Of a DNA stretch of 64,000 nucleotides, positions 50,823-60,339 are shown piece after piece. Positions within the stretch are counted from its first letter, which is position 1, and every line of letters begins with the position of its first letter. The position numbers and the translations under genes are program-made. This DNA comes from Plantibacter sp. ME-Dv--P-122b (GTDB taxonomy: Bacteria; Actinomycetota; Actinomycetes; Actinomycetales; Microbacteriaceae), in the NCBI RefSeq assembly GCF_030209375.1, contig NZ_JARVSC010000002.1, forward strand, positions 186,001-250,000. The letters run 5' to 3'. The notes beneath the pieces are model-generated. The model had not been told where the DNA came from and did not search any database. It worked only from the letters and a program-made list of their open reading frames with translations.

Positions 50823-52957
50823 CGACGACACAGCCGCTCACGACCGGTACCGACACGATCGCCTGGTTCTCCGGCGACCAACGGTGGACACAACTGACCT
50901 TCGTCGAGGACGACCCGCTCCACTTCGACCTCGACGCGTGGGCCGACGTCATGGACCGGACCGCGTCGACCGCCATCTGCATCAGCGCCGGGGGGTACAT
51001 CGCGTTCTATCCGACCTCGATCCCGTTGCACTACCGCAGCCGGCACCTCGGTGACCGCGATCTCCTCGGCGAGATCGTCGACCTCGCACGGAGTCGTGGC
51101 ATGGTCGTCATGGCTCGGATCGACCCGCACGCCGTCCATCGGGACGTCCGTGAGGCCCACCCCGAGTGGATCGCCCGTACCGAGGACGGGGAGCTGCAGG
51201 AGCACTGGGCGCACCCGGGCACCTACGTGACGGACGCGTTCGGCGGCTATAACTGGGAGTTCACGACCGAGGTCGCACGCGAGGTCACCGCGGACTACGA
51301 CATCGACGCGGTGTTCGCGAACCGGTGGCAGGGCCATGGACCCGGATACACCGAGACCGCGCAACGACGCTTCCGCGCGGCGTCCGGGCTCGCCCTGCCG
51401 ACCTCGCGCGACGCCGTCGACGGAGCGTCCTGGCAGGCCTATCGGGGATGGCGTCGGGAGCGGCTGAGCGACCTGGTCGCGCACTGGGACGCGGCGGTCC
51501 AGGACGTGAAGCCGGAGGTGCGCTTCATCCCCAACCTCGGGTCGTTCGCAGCGGGCGAGCTTCGCGACGACGTCGCCCGTCTGCACGTCCCGTTCTTCCT
51601 CGTCGACCACCAGGCGCGTAACGAGGGGGAGACCCAGTGGGCGGCCGGCCGTGACGCGAAGCGGACCCGGTCCATCCACCCCGACAAGCCCGTCGGGCTC
51701 ATCACCTCCGTCGGGCCCGAGTCGCACGGGTATCGCTGGAAGGACTCCGTCAACGCGGGTCAGGAGACCGTGGGCTGGATCGTCGACGGCTTCGTGCACG
51801 GCGCGTTCCCGTGGTTCACGAAGTTCGCGGCGCGTATCCATGACACACGCTGGATCCCGGCGGTCGAGCGGGCGTTCACGCTGCATCGCGAGATCGGCGC
51901 GACCTGGCAGCAGTCGCGCCCGGTCGCCGAAGTCTGCGTCTGGGACGTGGACAACGCCTTCGCCGACGCCCGGACGCGACGGGCCGCCTCCGGCATGTAC
52001 CAGGCGCTCGTCGAGCTGCGGACGCCGTTCGAGTTCGTCGGCCCCCGTGGCCTGCACCGGCTCGGGCTGCCAGAGACGAGGGTGGTCGTCCTTCCCGAGA
52101 TCGACGAGATCGACGAGCGGTCCGCCGCCGCACTGCGTGCCTTCGTCGAGGGCGGCGGCGAGCTCGTGGTGACGGGGGCCGGCCCCCTGATCGACAGGGG
52201 TACACCGCTCGTGACCGAGCTGACGGGCGCGCCGCTGACCGCCCGTTCGGCCGGGGTCGTCCGGAACAACTACGTGCAACGGGCGTCCGACGGCGTCCTG
52301 GCCGCAGGACTCGACGGCGCGGACCGCATCATCGGAGGAACCCGTCTGGCCCGCTTCGCGCCTGGCGCCGAGGCGAGCGTCCACTGGCGGTTCGTACCGG
52401 ATCACCCCGACCTCCCCATGGAAGAGGTCTACCCGCGAGGGGAGGCCGTAGACCCGGCGGTGTTCCGTGCGTCGCTGGTCGCGTCGGACGCTGGCGGGAC
52501 GGTGCCGGCGGGCGCCGGGACGGTCCAGGTCATCGGGTTCAACCTCGCCGAGCTGTACCACGAGACGCTCCTCGGAGACCACCTCACCCTGCTCGGCAAC
52601 ACGATCGAGGCCGCGCTCGGGGGGTCGAGTCTGGTCCACATCGACGGCCCGGGGTTCCTGGATGCGGCGGCGTGGACGGACGGCGAGGCGTTCACGCTCG
52701 CGTTCGCCAACCTCACCGATCCGTTGGCGATGCGCGGCCAGCAGCGCGCGGTGACGGAGCTCACCGGCATCCGGGTGCGGATCGACGCCACCCGCCTGTC
52801 GGAGGCCACGGGGCGTCCCGTCGTGCCGGCCGAGCTCTCGGCCGAGGTGGTCCTCGACGATCGGCGGACGCCGGCGCCGCTGGCGGTGGTCGACGGCACG
52901 ATCATCGTGGAGCTCCCGACCGTCCGCGAACTCGGGATGGTCAGGCTCACCTCCTGA
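50819..52957 (+). CDS. GHL6-type putative glycoside hydrolase, second copy
   Basis: The 712-residue homologue of the 44581-46656 product shares HPEW, the TIM-barrel N-terminal layout and the amidotransferase-like middle domain (VVVLPEIDEIDERSAAALRAFVEGGGELVVTG). The cysteine motif CHCDAC is missing: the matching region is NRWQGHGPGYTETAQRRF. The two copies may therefore differ in metal binding or specificity. It is the last gene of the importer operon, coupled by ATGA, and is cytoplasmic by lack of a signal peptide. Confidence 0.62.
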   Translation: MTTTQPLTTGTDTIAWFSGDQRWTQLTFVEDDPLHFDLDAWADVMDRTASTAICISAGGYIAFYPTSIPLHYRSRHLGDRDLLGEIVDLARSRGMVVMARIDPHAVHRDVREAHPEWIARTEDGELQEHWAHPGTYVTDAFGGYNWEFTTEVAREVTADYDIDAVFANRWQGHGPGYTETAQRRFRAASGLALPTSRDAVDGASWQAYRGWRRERLSDLVAHWDAAVQDVKPEVRFIPNLGSFAAGELRDDVARLHVPFFLVDHQARNEGETQWAAGRDAKRTRSIHPDKPVGLITSVGPESHGYRWKDSVNAGQETVGWIVDGFVHGAFPWFTKFAARIHDTRWIPAVERAFTLHREIGATWQQSRPVAEVCVWDVDNAFADARTRRAASGMYQALVELRTPFEFVGPRGLHRLGLPETRVVVLPEIDEIDERSAAALRAFVEGGGELVVTGAGPLIDRGTPLVTELTGAPLTARSAGVVRNNYVQRASDGVLAAGLDGADRIIGGTRLARFAPGAEASVHWRFVPDHPDLPMEEVYPRGEAVDPAVFRASLVASDAGGTVPAGAGTVQVIGFNLAELYHETLLGDHLTLLGNTIEAALGGSSLVHIDGPGFLDAAAWTDGEAFTLAFANLTDPLAMRGQQRAVTELTGIRVRIDATRLSEATGRPVVPAELSAEVVLDDRRTPAPLAVVDGTIIVELPTVRELGMVRLTS

Positions 52958-52988
52958 GGCGGGAGATGCGGGCTCACGCCTGCTGATC

Positions 52989-53016
52989 GGGGTCGGCACC
53001 GCGCGGTGTCGGCCCC
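52989..53016. terminator. Hairpin between convergent genes, probable bidirectional terminator
   Basis: A 12-bp stem (GGGGTCGGCACC with GGTGTCGGCCCC, two G-U wobbles) closes a GCGC loop midway between the GHL6 stop (52957) and the LacI stop (53034). No T-tract follows, as is common in GC-rich actinobacteria. Confidence 0.55.
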
Positions 53017-53033
53017 GACGTGTCCCGGTCTGA

Positions 53034-54086
53034 TCAGCGGCTACGCGGCGGGGCGGTCGACTGTCGGACGATGAGCACCGGCTTCTCGAGCGGTACGTCC
53101 TCCTCGATGGTCTCGCCGAGGAGGCCGAGGAGCTTCGCCGCCGCCGCCCGTCCACGCTGGAACGCGAACCGCTGGACGGTCGTGAGCTGGGGGTCGACCC
53201 ATTCACCGACCTCGAGCCCCTCGAACCCGACGACCGAGACGTCCTCGGGGACGCGCAGGCCACGGCTCTGGACGGTCCGCATCCCGGCGATCGCCATGGT
53301 GTCGGTGCCGTAGAGGATCGCCGTCGGTGGCGACGCCCCGTCGAGGAGTCGGTTCGTCTCCTCGGCGGCGGCGGCCGGCGAATAGCCGACGCTCGAGATG
53401 GAGTGCGGGGTGAGCCGGTGGTGGGCGAGCCGGGCGGTGAAGGCCTCGCGTCGGATGTTCGGGAGCACGAACCCGGCGGGGCCGCTCACGAACGCGACGT
53501 CGCGGTGGCCCAGACCGACGAGGTGATCGACCGTCTCGGGGATGCCGGCGCTCGGCGGGTCCGCGTCGATGTAGTCGACCACGCCCGGTTTCCACGGGGT
53601 GCCGACGAGCACCGCCGGCACCCCGAGGTCGCGCATGAGGTCGAAGCGGGTGTCGCCGACCACCGAGTTGGTGAGGATGACGCCGTCCATCCGCTGGCGC
53701 TCCGCCAACGACCGGTAGAACGCGGACTCGTCGTGTCGTCCCGTCAGGAAGACGTTGAGGAGCAGCCCGTATTCGCGGGGACTCAGGAGGGATTCGATCC
53801 CGGAGATGAGTCCGACGTTGGCCGCGCCGACCTCGGGGACCGGGGAGGAGCTGGTGAGGACGAGCCCGATCGCCTGGGCGCGCGAGGTCCGGAGCGCGAT
53901 CGCAGCCGGGTTCGGCGTCCAGTTGAGTTTGCGCGCGGCCTCCCGGACGCGCTCGGCGGTCGGCGGCGAGATGCGACCCGTGCCGTTGAAGACCTTCGAG
54001 ACCGCTCCGGCCGACACGCCCGCAAGCGCGGCGACATCGGAGATGGTGGGGCGGCCGTGTTTCCGGCGCCCGGCAGGTGAGGTCAT
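53034..54086 (-). CDS. LacI-family transcriptional regulator
   Basis: The 350-residue protein has the LacI helix-turn-helix at 14-60 (TISDVAALAGVSAGAVSKVFNGTGRISPPTAERVREAARKLNW) with hinge helix NPAAIALRTSRA, and a periplasmic-binding-like effector domain (IGLVLTSSSPVPEV; VDGVILTNS-type RMDGVILTNSVVG). It lies at the end of the GHL6/ABC importer group and probably controls it. I found no clear LacI-type palindrome at 47576-47650 or at its own promoter. Confidence 0.9.
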   Translation of the reverse strand: MTSPAGRRKHGRPTISDVAALAGVSAGAVSKVFNGTGRISPPTAERVREAARKLNWTPNPAAIALRTSRAQAIGLVLTSSSPVPEVGAANVGLISGIESLLSPREYGLLLNVFLTGRHDESAFYRSLAERQRMDGVILTNSVVGDTRFDLMRDLGVPAVLVGTPWKPGVVDYIDADPPSAGIPETVDHLVGLGHRDVAFVSGPAGFVLPNIRREAFTARLAHHRLTPHSISSVGYSPAAAAEETNRLLDGASPPTAILYGTDTMAIAGMRTVQSRGLRVPEDVSVVGFEGLEVGEWVDPQLTTVQRFAFQRGRAAAAKLLGLLGETIEEDVPLEKPVLIVRQSTAPPRSR

Positions 54087-54152
54087 GACCGTGTCGTCCT
54101 TTCGCCCTCAGCCTATTGCGCGGGACGCTCGAACCGGTGGAGCGGCGAGTGG

Positions 54153-55043
54153 TCAGAGCCCGTGCCGTTCGAGCTGGTCCTCGTACCGGATCTGTACGTC
54201 CTCCGGCTCGACGCTGTCGATCGGCGCCCAGATCGCTTCGAGTTCCTGCCGGACCGCGGTCGGCAGGGCGGCGAACTTCTCGTCCCATGCGGCGATCGGC
54301 GTCCAGTACCCGACCACCTTGAACCGGGTGGCGGGCAGCCCGAGCTCCTTGCGCAGGTACTTGCGCACGTCGCGGAGCGCCACCGTCTCACCCGCTACCC
54401 AGATGTAGCCCTGATCGAGCGGGAGGCGCTCGTCCACGACGCTCCGGACGAGTCGGCCCAGCGTGCTCGGTCCGTGCCCGTTGCCGCCCACCACCCAGGT
54501 GACCGTCACGTCGTCGTTCGTCTCGACCGCGATCCGATCCTGTTCGCTCGGTACCTCGAGCACCACGCGGGTCCGCAGTCCGCGCGGTGTCTGTGCGACG
54601 ATCCGTTGGACGGCGGGAAGGCCGGTGAGGTCCGCGACGAGCACCTGCCAGCCGATGTCGGCGGGCGGCGCGTACAGGCCGGTGGGCGAGTTCAGCCCGA
54701 GCACGTGCCCGGGCTGGGCGCGAGCCGCCCACGGCCCCGCGACCCCGGCCTCGTGCACGACGAAATCGATGTCGATTTCGACGGGGTCCTGCCGCACGGC
54801 GCTGATGGTGTAGGTCCGCATCGGTGCCTGCGGTGAGCCTTCCGGCGTCTCCCACCAGTCGCCTGCCGGTACCGGGAGCGACACGTCCGTCGGGTCGGCA
54901 CCGTGGGGGAAGAACACGCGGACGTACTCATCACCCGTCCCGGTGCTGTCGAAGTCCTCGACGCCCGGACCGCCGAGGGTGATGCGGATCAGGTTCGGAC
55001 TCAGGGGTGTCGCTGCGGTCACGATGCCGCGGTGGATCTTCAT
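54153..55043 (-). CDS. Siderophore-interacting protein (ferric-siderophore reductase)
   Basis: The 296-residue SIP/ViuB-family protein has the FAD-binding segment MRTYTISAVRQ and the NAD(P)H half IWVAGETVALRDVRKYLRKELGL. GVAGPWAARAQPGHVLGL and VVGYWTP complete the family pattern. It reduces Fe(III)-siderophore in the cytoplasm so iron is released. It is the last gene of the iron operon and overlaps the upstream half-transporter stop (ATGA). In mycobacterial IrtA a similar domain is fused to an ABC half-transporter; here it is separate. Confidence 0.92.
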   Translation of the reverse strand: MKIHRGIVTAATPLSPNLIRITLGGPGVEDFDSTGTGDEYVRVFFPHGADPTDVSLPVPAGDWWETPEGSPQAPMRTYTISAVRQDPVEIDIDFVVHEAGVAGPWAARAQPGHVLGLNSPTGLYAPPADIGWQVLVADLTGLPAVQRIVAQTPRGLRTRVVLEVPSEQDRIAVETNDDVTVTWVVGGNGHGPSTLGRLVRSVVDERLPLDQGYIWVAGETVALRDVRKYLRKELGLPATRFKVVGYWTPIAAWDEKFAALPTAVRQELEAIWAPIDSVEPEDVQIRYEDQLERHGL

Positions 55044-56851
55044 GGCGTCTCGGCCTTTCGGGTCGGTTCGGTGTGCTGGGTCTGGTGCGGGCTGTGCGCG
55101 AGCCAGGACTCGCGGTAGGGGCCGGGGGAGGCGAGGAGGTCCGCGTGCGTGCCGTGTTGGACGATCCGACCGTCCGCGAAGACCGCGATCCGGTCGGCGG
55201 TGGCGGCCTGTTCCAGCCGGTGCGCGATGAGCAGCGCGGTCCGGTCCGTCCGGAGGGCGGTGATCGCCGCTTCGACGGCGTCGCGATGGTGCAAGCCGAC
55301 GTCGGCGGTCGCCTCATCGAGGATCACGATCGCCGGATCGGCCAGGAACGCCCGAGCGACCGCGAGTTGCTGGATCCGTCCCTCGTCCAGCGGCACGGGC
55401 GACGGCCTCGAGTCGGTGAGGTCCGCCGTCGGGCCGTCCCGCAACGCGGTGACCGCCCACTCGGCTCCGACGGCACGGAGTGCCGACACCATCTCGTCCG
55501 GGCTGGCGTCCGGCGCGCCGAGCCTGAGGTTGTCGGCGATCGAGCCACGGAAGTGATGGAGCTCCTGCGACAGGTAGTACGGGGTGTGGCCGACGAGCAC
55601 GCGTCCCGACGTCGGGGGATGGTGTCCAGCGACCACCCTCGCCAGGGTGCTCTTGCCCGAGCCGGACGTGCCGACGAGCGCCGTGGTCGTGCCGGGCGGC
55701 ACGTCGATGGAGACCTCCGCGATCCCACGGTCCGTGGTCGGATACCGGAACGTCAGGTCGCGCACTCGGATCCCAGGCGCTGCGTCGACGCCGTCTGCGA
55801 CACCGCTGACGGGGGAGGGCGACTCCGGCATTGCGGACGACGGTGCTGCGAGGTCGATGACCCCGACGAGTCGAGCCAGCCCGACCGTGGCCCGCTGGAT
55901 GTCGTCGAGCCCGAAGATGAGCCGGCCCACCGGATCGAACAGCCGGTGGAACAGGAGCGCGGCGGTGGTCACGAGCCCGACGGTGATCGTGCCCTGCAGG
56001 TTGAGGAGGAAGCCGGTCGCCAGGATCGCCGACAGCCCGACGAGCTCACCCGAGTTGATCCATCGGAACAAGCGGTTCGCGACGCGCACACCCTCGATCT
56101 GCGCGTCGATGGAGGCGGCCGCGCGTTCCCGGACGCGTTCGAGCGCGTGGTCCGTCCCGGTGAACGCGGTGAGGGTCTCCGAGCCGTCGACCGCGTCCAG
56201 CACGGCCTGACTGCGCGATGCTTCGCGGATCCGGACCGCGCGGAACACCACTCGGGATCGCCGGAGGAACGCACGGGTCCCGAGGACGTAGCACGGTGCC
56301 GAGGCGAGACCGGCGAGCGCGAGCCACGGGTCGACGGCTGCCAGGGCGACGGCCGACACCCCGATCGCGAACCCGGCGGAGAGCAGTGTCGGGGCGACGT
56401 TCCCGCCGGCCTCCGCGACCGCGTCGACGTCGCCGGTGACCCGGGACAGGAGATCGGCACGCTCACCGTCGTCGACCGCGCTCACCGGGAGCCGCATGGC
56501 CGAGGCGAACACGTCCTCGCGCAGTTCGGCGAGGAGGTCCTGCACCAGCCCGGTGAGCACCCGAGTCGCCCACAGCGTCACGGCGACGGCCCCGACAGCG
56601 CCGACGGCGGCTGCTGCCACCCAGCCTGAGACGACGCTCAGCCCGGCATCTGTGGCGACGGCGTCCACGATCCGCCCGAGACACGCGGGCATCACGACGC
56701 CCAGTGCGGCGGCCGCGAGGAAGAGGACGACCACGGCGGCGGACCGTCCGCGGTGTCGTCTGAGGAGGGCACCGACGACGGTTCGGACGCGGGAGCCGTC
56801 GGCGACCGGGAGCATCTCGGCGGTGGTGGGCTCCATGGCGGGATCAGTCAT
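55040..56851 (-). CDS. ABC-exporter-fold half-transporter, Walker A intact, signature degenerate
   Basis: The 603-residue TMD-NBD protein has six helices in the first ~330 residues. In the NBD, Walker A is GTSGSGKS (394-401), the Q-loop Gln lies in YLSQEL, Walker B is VILDE (509-513) with catalytic Glu, and the H-loop His is H544. The signature is LDEGR (488-492) in place of LSGGQ. With the next gene it should form a heterodimer with one normal ATP site. Co-transcription with Fec-type and SIP genes suggests handling of a ferric siderophore (IrtAB-like import) or siderophore export. The start overlaps the partner gene by eight bases. Confidence 0.9.
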   Translation of the reverse strand: MTDPAMEPTTAEMLPVADGSRVRTVVGALLRRHRGRSAAVVVLFLAAAALGVVMPACLGRIVDAVATDAGLSVVSGWVAAAAVGAVGAVAVTLWATRVLTGLVQDLLAELREDVFASAMRLPVSAVDDGERADLLSRVTGDVDAVAEAGGNVAPTLLSAGFAIGVSAVALAAVDPWLALAGLASAPCYVLGTRAFLRRSRVVFRAVRIREASRSQAVLDAVDGSETLTAFTGTDHALERVRERAAASIDAQIEGVRVANRLFRWINSGELVGLSAILATGFLLNLQGTITVGLVTTAALLFHRLFDPVGRLIFGLDDIQRATVGLARLVGVIDLAAPSSAMPESPSPVSGVADGVDAAPGIRVRDLTFRYPTTDRGIAEVSIDVPPGTTTALVGTSGSGKSTLARVVAGHHPPTSGRVLVGHTPYYLSQELHHFRGSIADNLRLGAPDASPDEMVSALRAVGAEWAVTALRDGPTADLTDSRPSPVPLDEGRIQQLAVARAFLADPAIVILDEATADVGLHHRDAVEAAITALRTDRTALLIAHRLEQAATADRIAVFADGRIVQHGTHADLLASPGPYRESWLAHSPHQTQHTEPTRKAETP

Positions 56852-58496
56852 GGTGAGTCTCCGAACCGGGAGCGAGCTCGACGACCCGGTCGCAGGCGTT
56901 CAACAGGACCGGCGAGGTGGTGATGACGACGACGGTGCCGGAGTGCGCCGCGAGTGCTCGGGCGATGCGGGTCTCCGTGAGGACGTCGACGGCCGACGTC
57001 GGTTCGTCGAGGACGAGCACGTCCGCACCGGTATGGAGCGCCCTGGCGATGCCGACGCGCTGGCGCTGCCCGCCGGAGAGCCGTCTGCCCGCCTCACCGA
57101 CCGGTGACGACCAGCCGCCGAGCTGCACGACCGCGTCGTCGAGCGCCGCCATGCCCACGAACACTGCATCCGGGTCGCCGGTCACGTCATGACCGCGGAC
57201 CGCCTCCGCCAGGGTGCCGCTCATGATGCGCTGGCCGTGCGGGGGCGCGACCACACGACGGCGGTACGCCACCGGGTCGAGGTCCAGCTGGTCGAGGAGT
57301 CTGCCGTCGACGGCGAGCGAGACGCTGCCGCGATCCGCGGGGGTCCGCATGCCGAGCAGGCGGGAGAGGGCGCGCGCGGTGTCGCTGTCCGGCGGCCGGA
57401 CGCCGAGCAGTTCACCAGCACGGACGTCCACCGGTCGGTCCTGGTGTTCGGGACGGAAGGACAGCACGACGTCGGTCGCCGGGCCGGAGTGGGACATCGT
57501 GTCCACCCGGCCGCCCGCTTCGAGGAGGTCGTCGGCGTCGACGACCGCGGCCAAGCGCTTGGCGGAGGCGAGCTTGTGGATCCAGTTGGACGGGAATGAT
57601 CCCGCCTGTGCGAGGTATCCGCTGATGAACTGCGCGAGGCCGAGCACCGTCACGAGTTCGCCGATGCGGATCCGCCCCTCCGCGGCGAACCAGGCGGACA
57701 GGCCGACGAGTGCGGCCATGACGAATGCCGCCAGCGTGCCGCTCACGGCGTCGAAGAGGGCGAGGGACCGCCCGGCGGCCGTCGCTGCGCGTCGTGAGAC
57801 ATCACTGGCGGCGTCATACCGACGCACGGCCTCAGTACGTCCGCCGATGCCGACGAGCACTCGGAACCCGCTCATGAAGTCGGCGGCCACCGCTCCGGCC
57901 TCGGTCGCCGCCCGCTGCTCGGCGAGCCCGCGGCGCTCCAGCGGGCGTGACACGATGCGCATGACGAGCATCATCCCGATGGTCGACACGAACACCACGA
58001 TCGTCGCCACCGGCGAGATCACCGACATCGCCAGCGCTGCCCCGATGATCGCCGCGATGGTCGCGGACTGCTGCGCGACCGACCAGGCGACCCCGGCCAC
58101 CCGGTAGGTGTCGGACGTGACGACCGTCAGGGCCTCACCCGCCGTCAGGTTCTGCCGCGAGAGCTGCGGCCGAAGCATCCGGGAGAGGGTGAGGTGCCGG
58201 AGCGCCTGTTCGCCGTGCCCGTAGATCGACACCATGAGGCGCGACGCCGACTGGTAGCTCACCGTCAGGACGAGGAAGGTTCCGACCAGGACGCCGATCC
58301 AGAGTCCGAGGGCGGCCGGATCGGACGGCACCACCGCGCGGTCGATGGTCGCCCCGATGATGACGGGGATCGCCGCCTCCGACAGGGAGTGAGCGATGAG
58401 GAGGGCGGTCGCGGCGACGAGCCGGACTCCGCGCCCGTCCGCTGCCAGCGCGATGCCGAAGAGTCGCCGCGGCGTGCCCGTCGTCGTCCCGCTCAC
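56844..58496 (-). CDS. ABC-exporter-fold half-transporter without Walker A
   Basis: The 550-residue TMD-NBD protein has six helices in the first ~300 residues. The Walker A position holds RPPDSDTA (367-374), with no GKS/T. The Q-loop Gln is replaced (VVAPPHGQ region), the signature LSGGQ (473-477) and Walker B VLVLDEP (493-499) are canonical, and the H-loop His is Thr/Ser (VITTSP, about 526). It complements the partner at 55040-56851, which keeps Walker A but lost its signature. A GTG at 58496 overlaps the ATPase stop (GTGA); the longer ATG at 58562 would overlap the coding end of that gene. Confidence 0.88.
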   Translation of the reverse strand: MSGTTTGTPRRLFGIALAADGRGVRLVAATALLIAHSLSEAAIPVIIGATIDRAVVPSDPAALGLWIGVLVGTFLVLTVSYQSASRLMVSIYGHGEQALRHLTLSRMLRPQLSRQNLTAGEALTVVTSDTYRVAGVAWSVAQQSATIAAIIGAALAMSVISPVATIVVFVSTIGMMLVMRIVSRPLERRGLAEQRAATEAGAVAADFMSGFRVLVGIGGRTEAVRRYDAASDVSRRAATAAGRSLALFDAVSGTLAAFVMAALVGLSAWFAAEGRIRIGELVTVLGLAQFISGYLAQAGSFPSNWIHKLASAKRLAAVVDADDLLEAGGRVDTMSHSGPATDVVLSFRPEHQDRPVDVRAGELLGVRPPDSDTARALSRLLGMRTPADRGSVSLAVDGRLLDQLDLDPVAYRRRVVAPPHGQRIMSGTLAEAVRGHDVTGDPDAVFVGMAALDDAVVQLGGWSSPVGEAGRRLSGGQRQRVGIARALHTGADVLVLDEPTSAVDVLTETRIARALAAHSGTVVVITTSPVLLNACDRVVELAPGSETHHD

Positions 58497-59281
58497 CGGC
58501 TCCGCCGTCCGAGCGGGAGCACCAGTGGGGTACCGGAGACGGGGTCGGTGATGACCCGGCACGGCAGGTCGTACACGGCCCCCACGAGGTCGGCGGTGAT
58601 GATCTGCTGCGGATCGCCTTGGGCGACGATCGCACCGTCGCGCATCGCGACGAGATGGGTCGCATAGCGGGCCGCGTGGTTGAGGTCGTGGAGGACCGCC
58701 ACGAGGGTGGTGCCGCTGCGGTGCAGATCCGTGAACAGCTCCATCAGCTCGATCTGGTGCGCGATGTCGAGGAAGGTCGTCGGTTCGTCGAGCAGCAGGT
58801 GCTTCGTCTGCTGGGCGAGTGCCATCGCCACCCAGACGCGTTGCCGCTGGCCGCCCGAGAGCTCGTCGACCAGCCGGCGGGACAGCTCCGTGACCCCCGT
58901 CGCGGCCATCGCCTCCGCGACCGCCGTTTCGTCGGCGCTGCTCCAGGTCCGCATGGCGCTCTGGTGCGGGAACCGTCCACGCCCGACGAGGTCGGCGACG
59001 GTGATCCCGTCGGGGGCGATGGCGGATTGGGGGAGGAGCCCGAGTCGGCGAGCGGTGTCCTTCGGTTTCGACGCGCGGATGTCCGCCCCGTCGAGGAGGA
59101 CGGCACCGGCGGTCGGACGCAGGAGCCGTGCGAGTCCGCGGAGCAGGGTCGACTTGCCGCAGGCGTTCGGTCCGATGATGATCGTGAACGAGTCGTCCGG
59201 CACCTCGAGCGACAGCTCGGACACGATCGGAGCATCCCCGTAGCCCAGGGTGAGGTCGCGGGCGAGGAGCGACGTGGTCAT
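58493..59281 (-). CDS. Iron-siderophore ABC importer ATPase (FecE/FepC type)
   Basis: The 262-residue ATPase has Walker A GPNACGKST, Q-loop in LGLLPQS, signature ELSGGQRQRVWVAMAL, Walker B LLLDEPT and H-loop VAVLHDLNHA. TTFLDIAHQIELMEL is typical of siderophore ATPases. AAAGGAA six bases before the ATG at 59281 sets the start. It powers the two Fec-type permeases encoded just upstream. Confidence 0.95.
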   Translation of the reverse strand: MTTSLLARDLTLGYGDAPIVSELSLEVPDDSFTIIIGPNACGKSTLLRGLARLLRPTAGAVLLDGADIRASKPKDTARRLGLLPQSAIAPDGITVADLVGRGRFPHQSAMRTWSSADETAVAEAMAATGVTELSRRLVDELSGGQRQRVWVAMALAQQTKHLLLDEPTTFLDIAHQIELMELFTDLHRSGTTLVAVLHDLNHAARYATHLVAMRDGAIVAQGDPQQIITADLVGAVYDLPCRVITDPVSGTPLVLPLGRRSR

Positions 59282-59292
59282 GGGAGTTCCTT

Positions 59293-60339
59293 TCACGTGC
59301 GGCGCACGAACTGGGCGGCCAGCAGGCAGGTCAGATAGATGCCACCGACCGAGAGCGTCACCACGCCGACCGGGACCGCGAGCAGCTGGGCGACGGCGTC
59401 GGAGACGACGACCAGGGCGGCTCCGGTGAGCATCACCGGCGCGAGGCCCATCGGGGTGTTCGAGCGGGTGAGCCGTTGAGCGATCTGCGGGGCGGCCAAA
59501 GCGATGAACGAGATGGGGCCGGCGGCGGCGGTGACGAGGGCCACGAGGGCTACACCGACGACCATGGCGATCACCCGGGTGCGTCCCGGACGCACCCCGA
59601 GGGCCATGGCGGCGTCGTCGCCCATCTCGAGCACGGGAAGCGAACGTCGGAGTGGCCGTGCCAGCAGGGCGAACACGACGAAGGCCGTGGCGGCGGGGAG
59701 CAGCTGGTCGAAGCCGAGCGAGGCGAGGGACCCGGCACCCCAGGTGGCCGCCATCATCGCCTGCTCGACGCTGACGGAGATGAGGATCCAGGAGGTGAGG
59801 GAACCGAGCCCGGCCGAGACGCCGATGCCGACGATGATCAGCCGGAAGGACGACATGGTGTGGCGGTTCGCGAGGAGGGCGACCAGGAGGGCGGTCAACA
59901 GACCGCCGACGAGTGCCCCGGCGGCTTTGAACAGGTAGGTGTTGAGGCCGAGGACGAGCATCGTCAGCGTGACGCCGAACTGTGAGCCGACACCGAACCC
60001 GATGATGTCCGGTGAGCCGAGCGGGTTGCGGGTGAGCGACTGGAAGATACCCCCGGAGAGCGCGAGTGCCGCCCCGCAGAGCACCGCGAACAGCACCCGC
60101 GGCAGTCGCCACCCGGTCACGACCTGGCGGACGTCCGGGTCGGATGCGGGGTCGACGATCGCCCGGATCACCGCGTCGAAGCCGATCTCGTACGCGCCGA
60201 TCGTCGTCGCGAACAGCCCTGCTCCGATGATCACCACGATGAGCGCGAGGCACACGAGGACGGACCGCGCGGGTACGAGCGTCGCGATGTGCGCGGTCTC
60301 CACGCGGATCAGGCGTCGGCCGTGGTCGATCACGCTCAC
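59293..60339 (-). CDS. Iron-siderophore ABC permease 2 (FecCD family)
   Basis: The 348-residue FecCD permease has about ten helices, with RLPRVLFAVLCGAALALSGGIFQSLTRNPLGSPDIIGFG and the late GPISFIALAAPQIAQRL. The GTG start at 60339 overlaps the stop of the preceding permease (GTGA). It forms the channel with that permease. Confidence 0.95.
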   Translation of the reverse strand: MSVIDHGRRLIRVETAHIATLVPARSVLVCLALIVVIIGAGLFATTIGAYEIGFDAVIRAIVDPASDPDVRQVVTGWRLPRVLFAVLCGAALALSGGIFQSLTRNPLGSPDIIGFGVGSQFGVTLTMLVLGLNTYLFKAAGALVGGLLTALLVALLANRHTMSSFRLIIVGIGVSAGLGSLTSWILISVSVEQAMMAATWGAGSLASLGFDQLLPAATAFVVFALLARPLRRSLPVLEMGDDAAMALGVRPGRTRVIAMVVGVALVALVTAAAGPISFIALAAPQIAQRLTRSNTPMGLAPVMLTGAALVVVSDAVAQLLAVPVGVVTLSVGGIYLTCLLAAQFVRRT

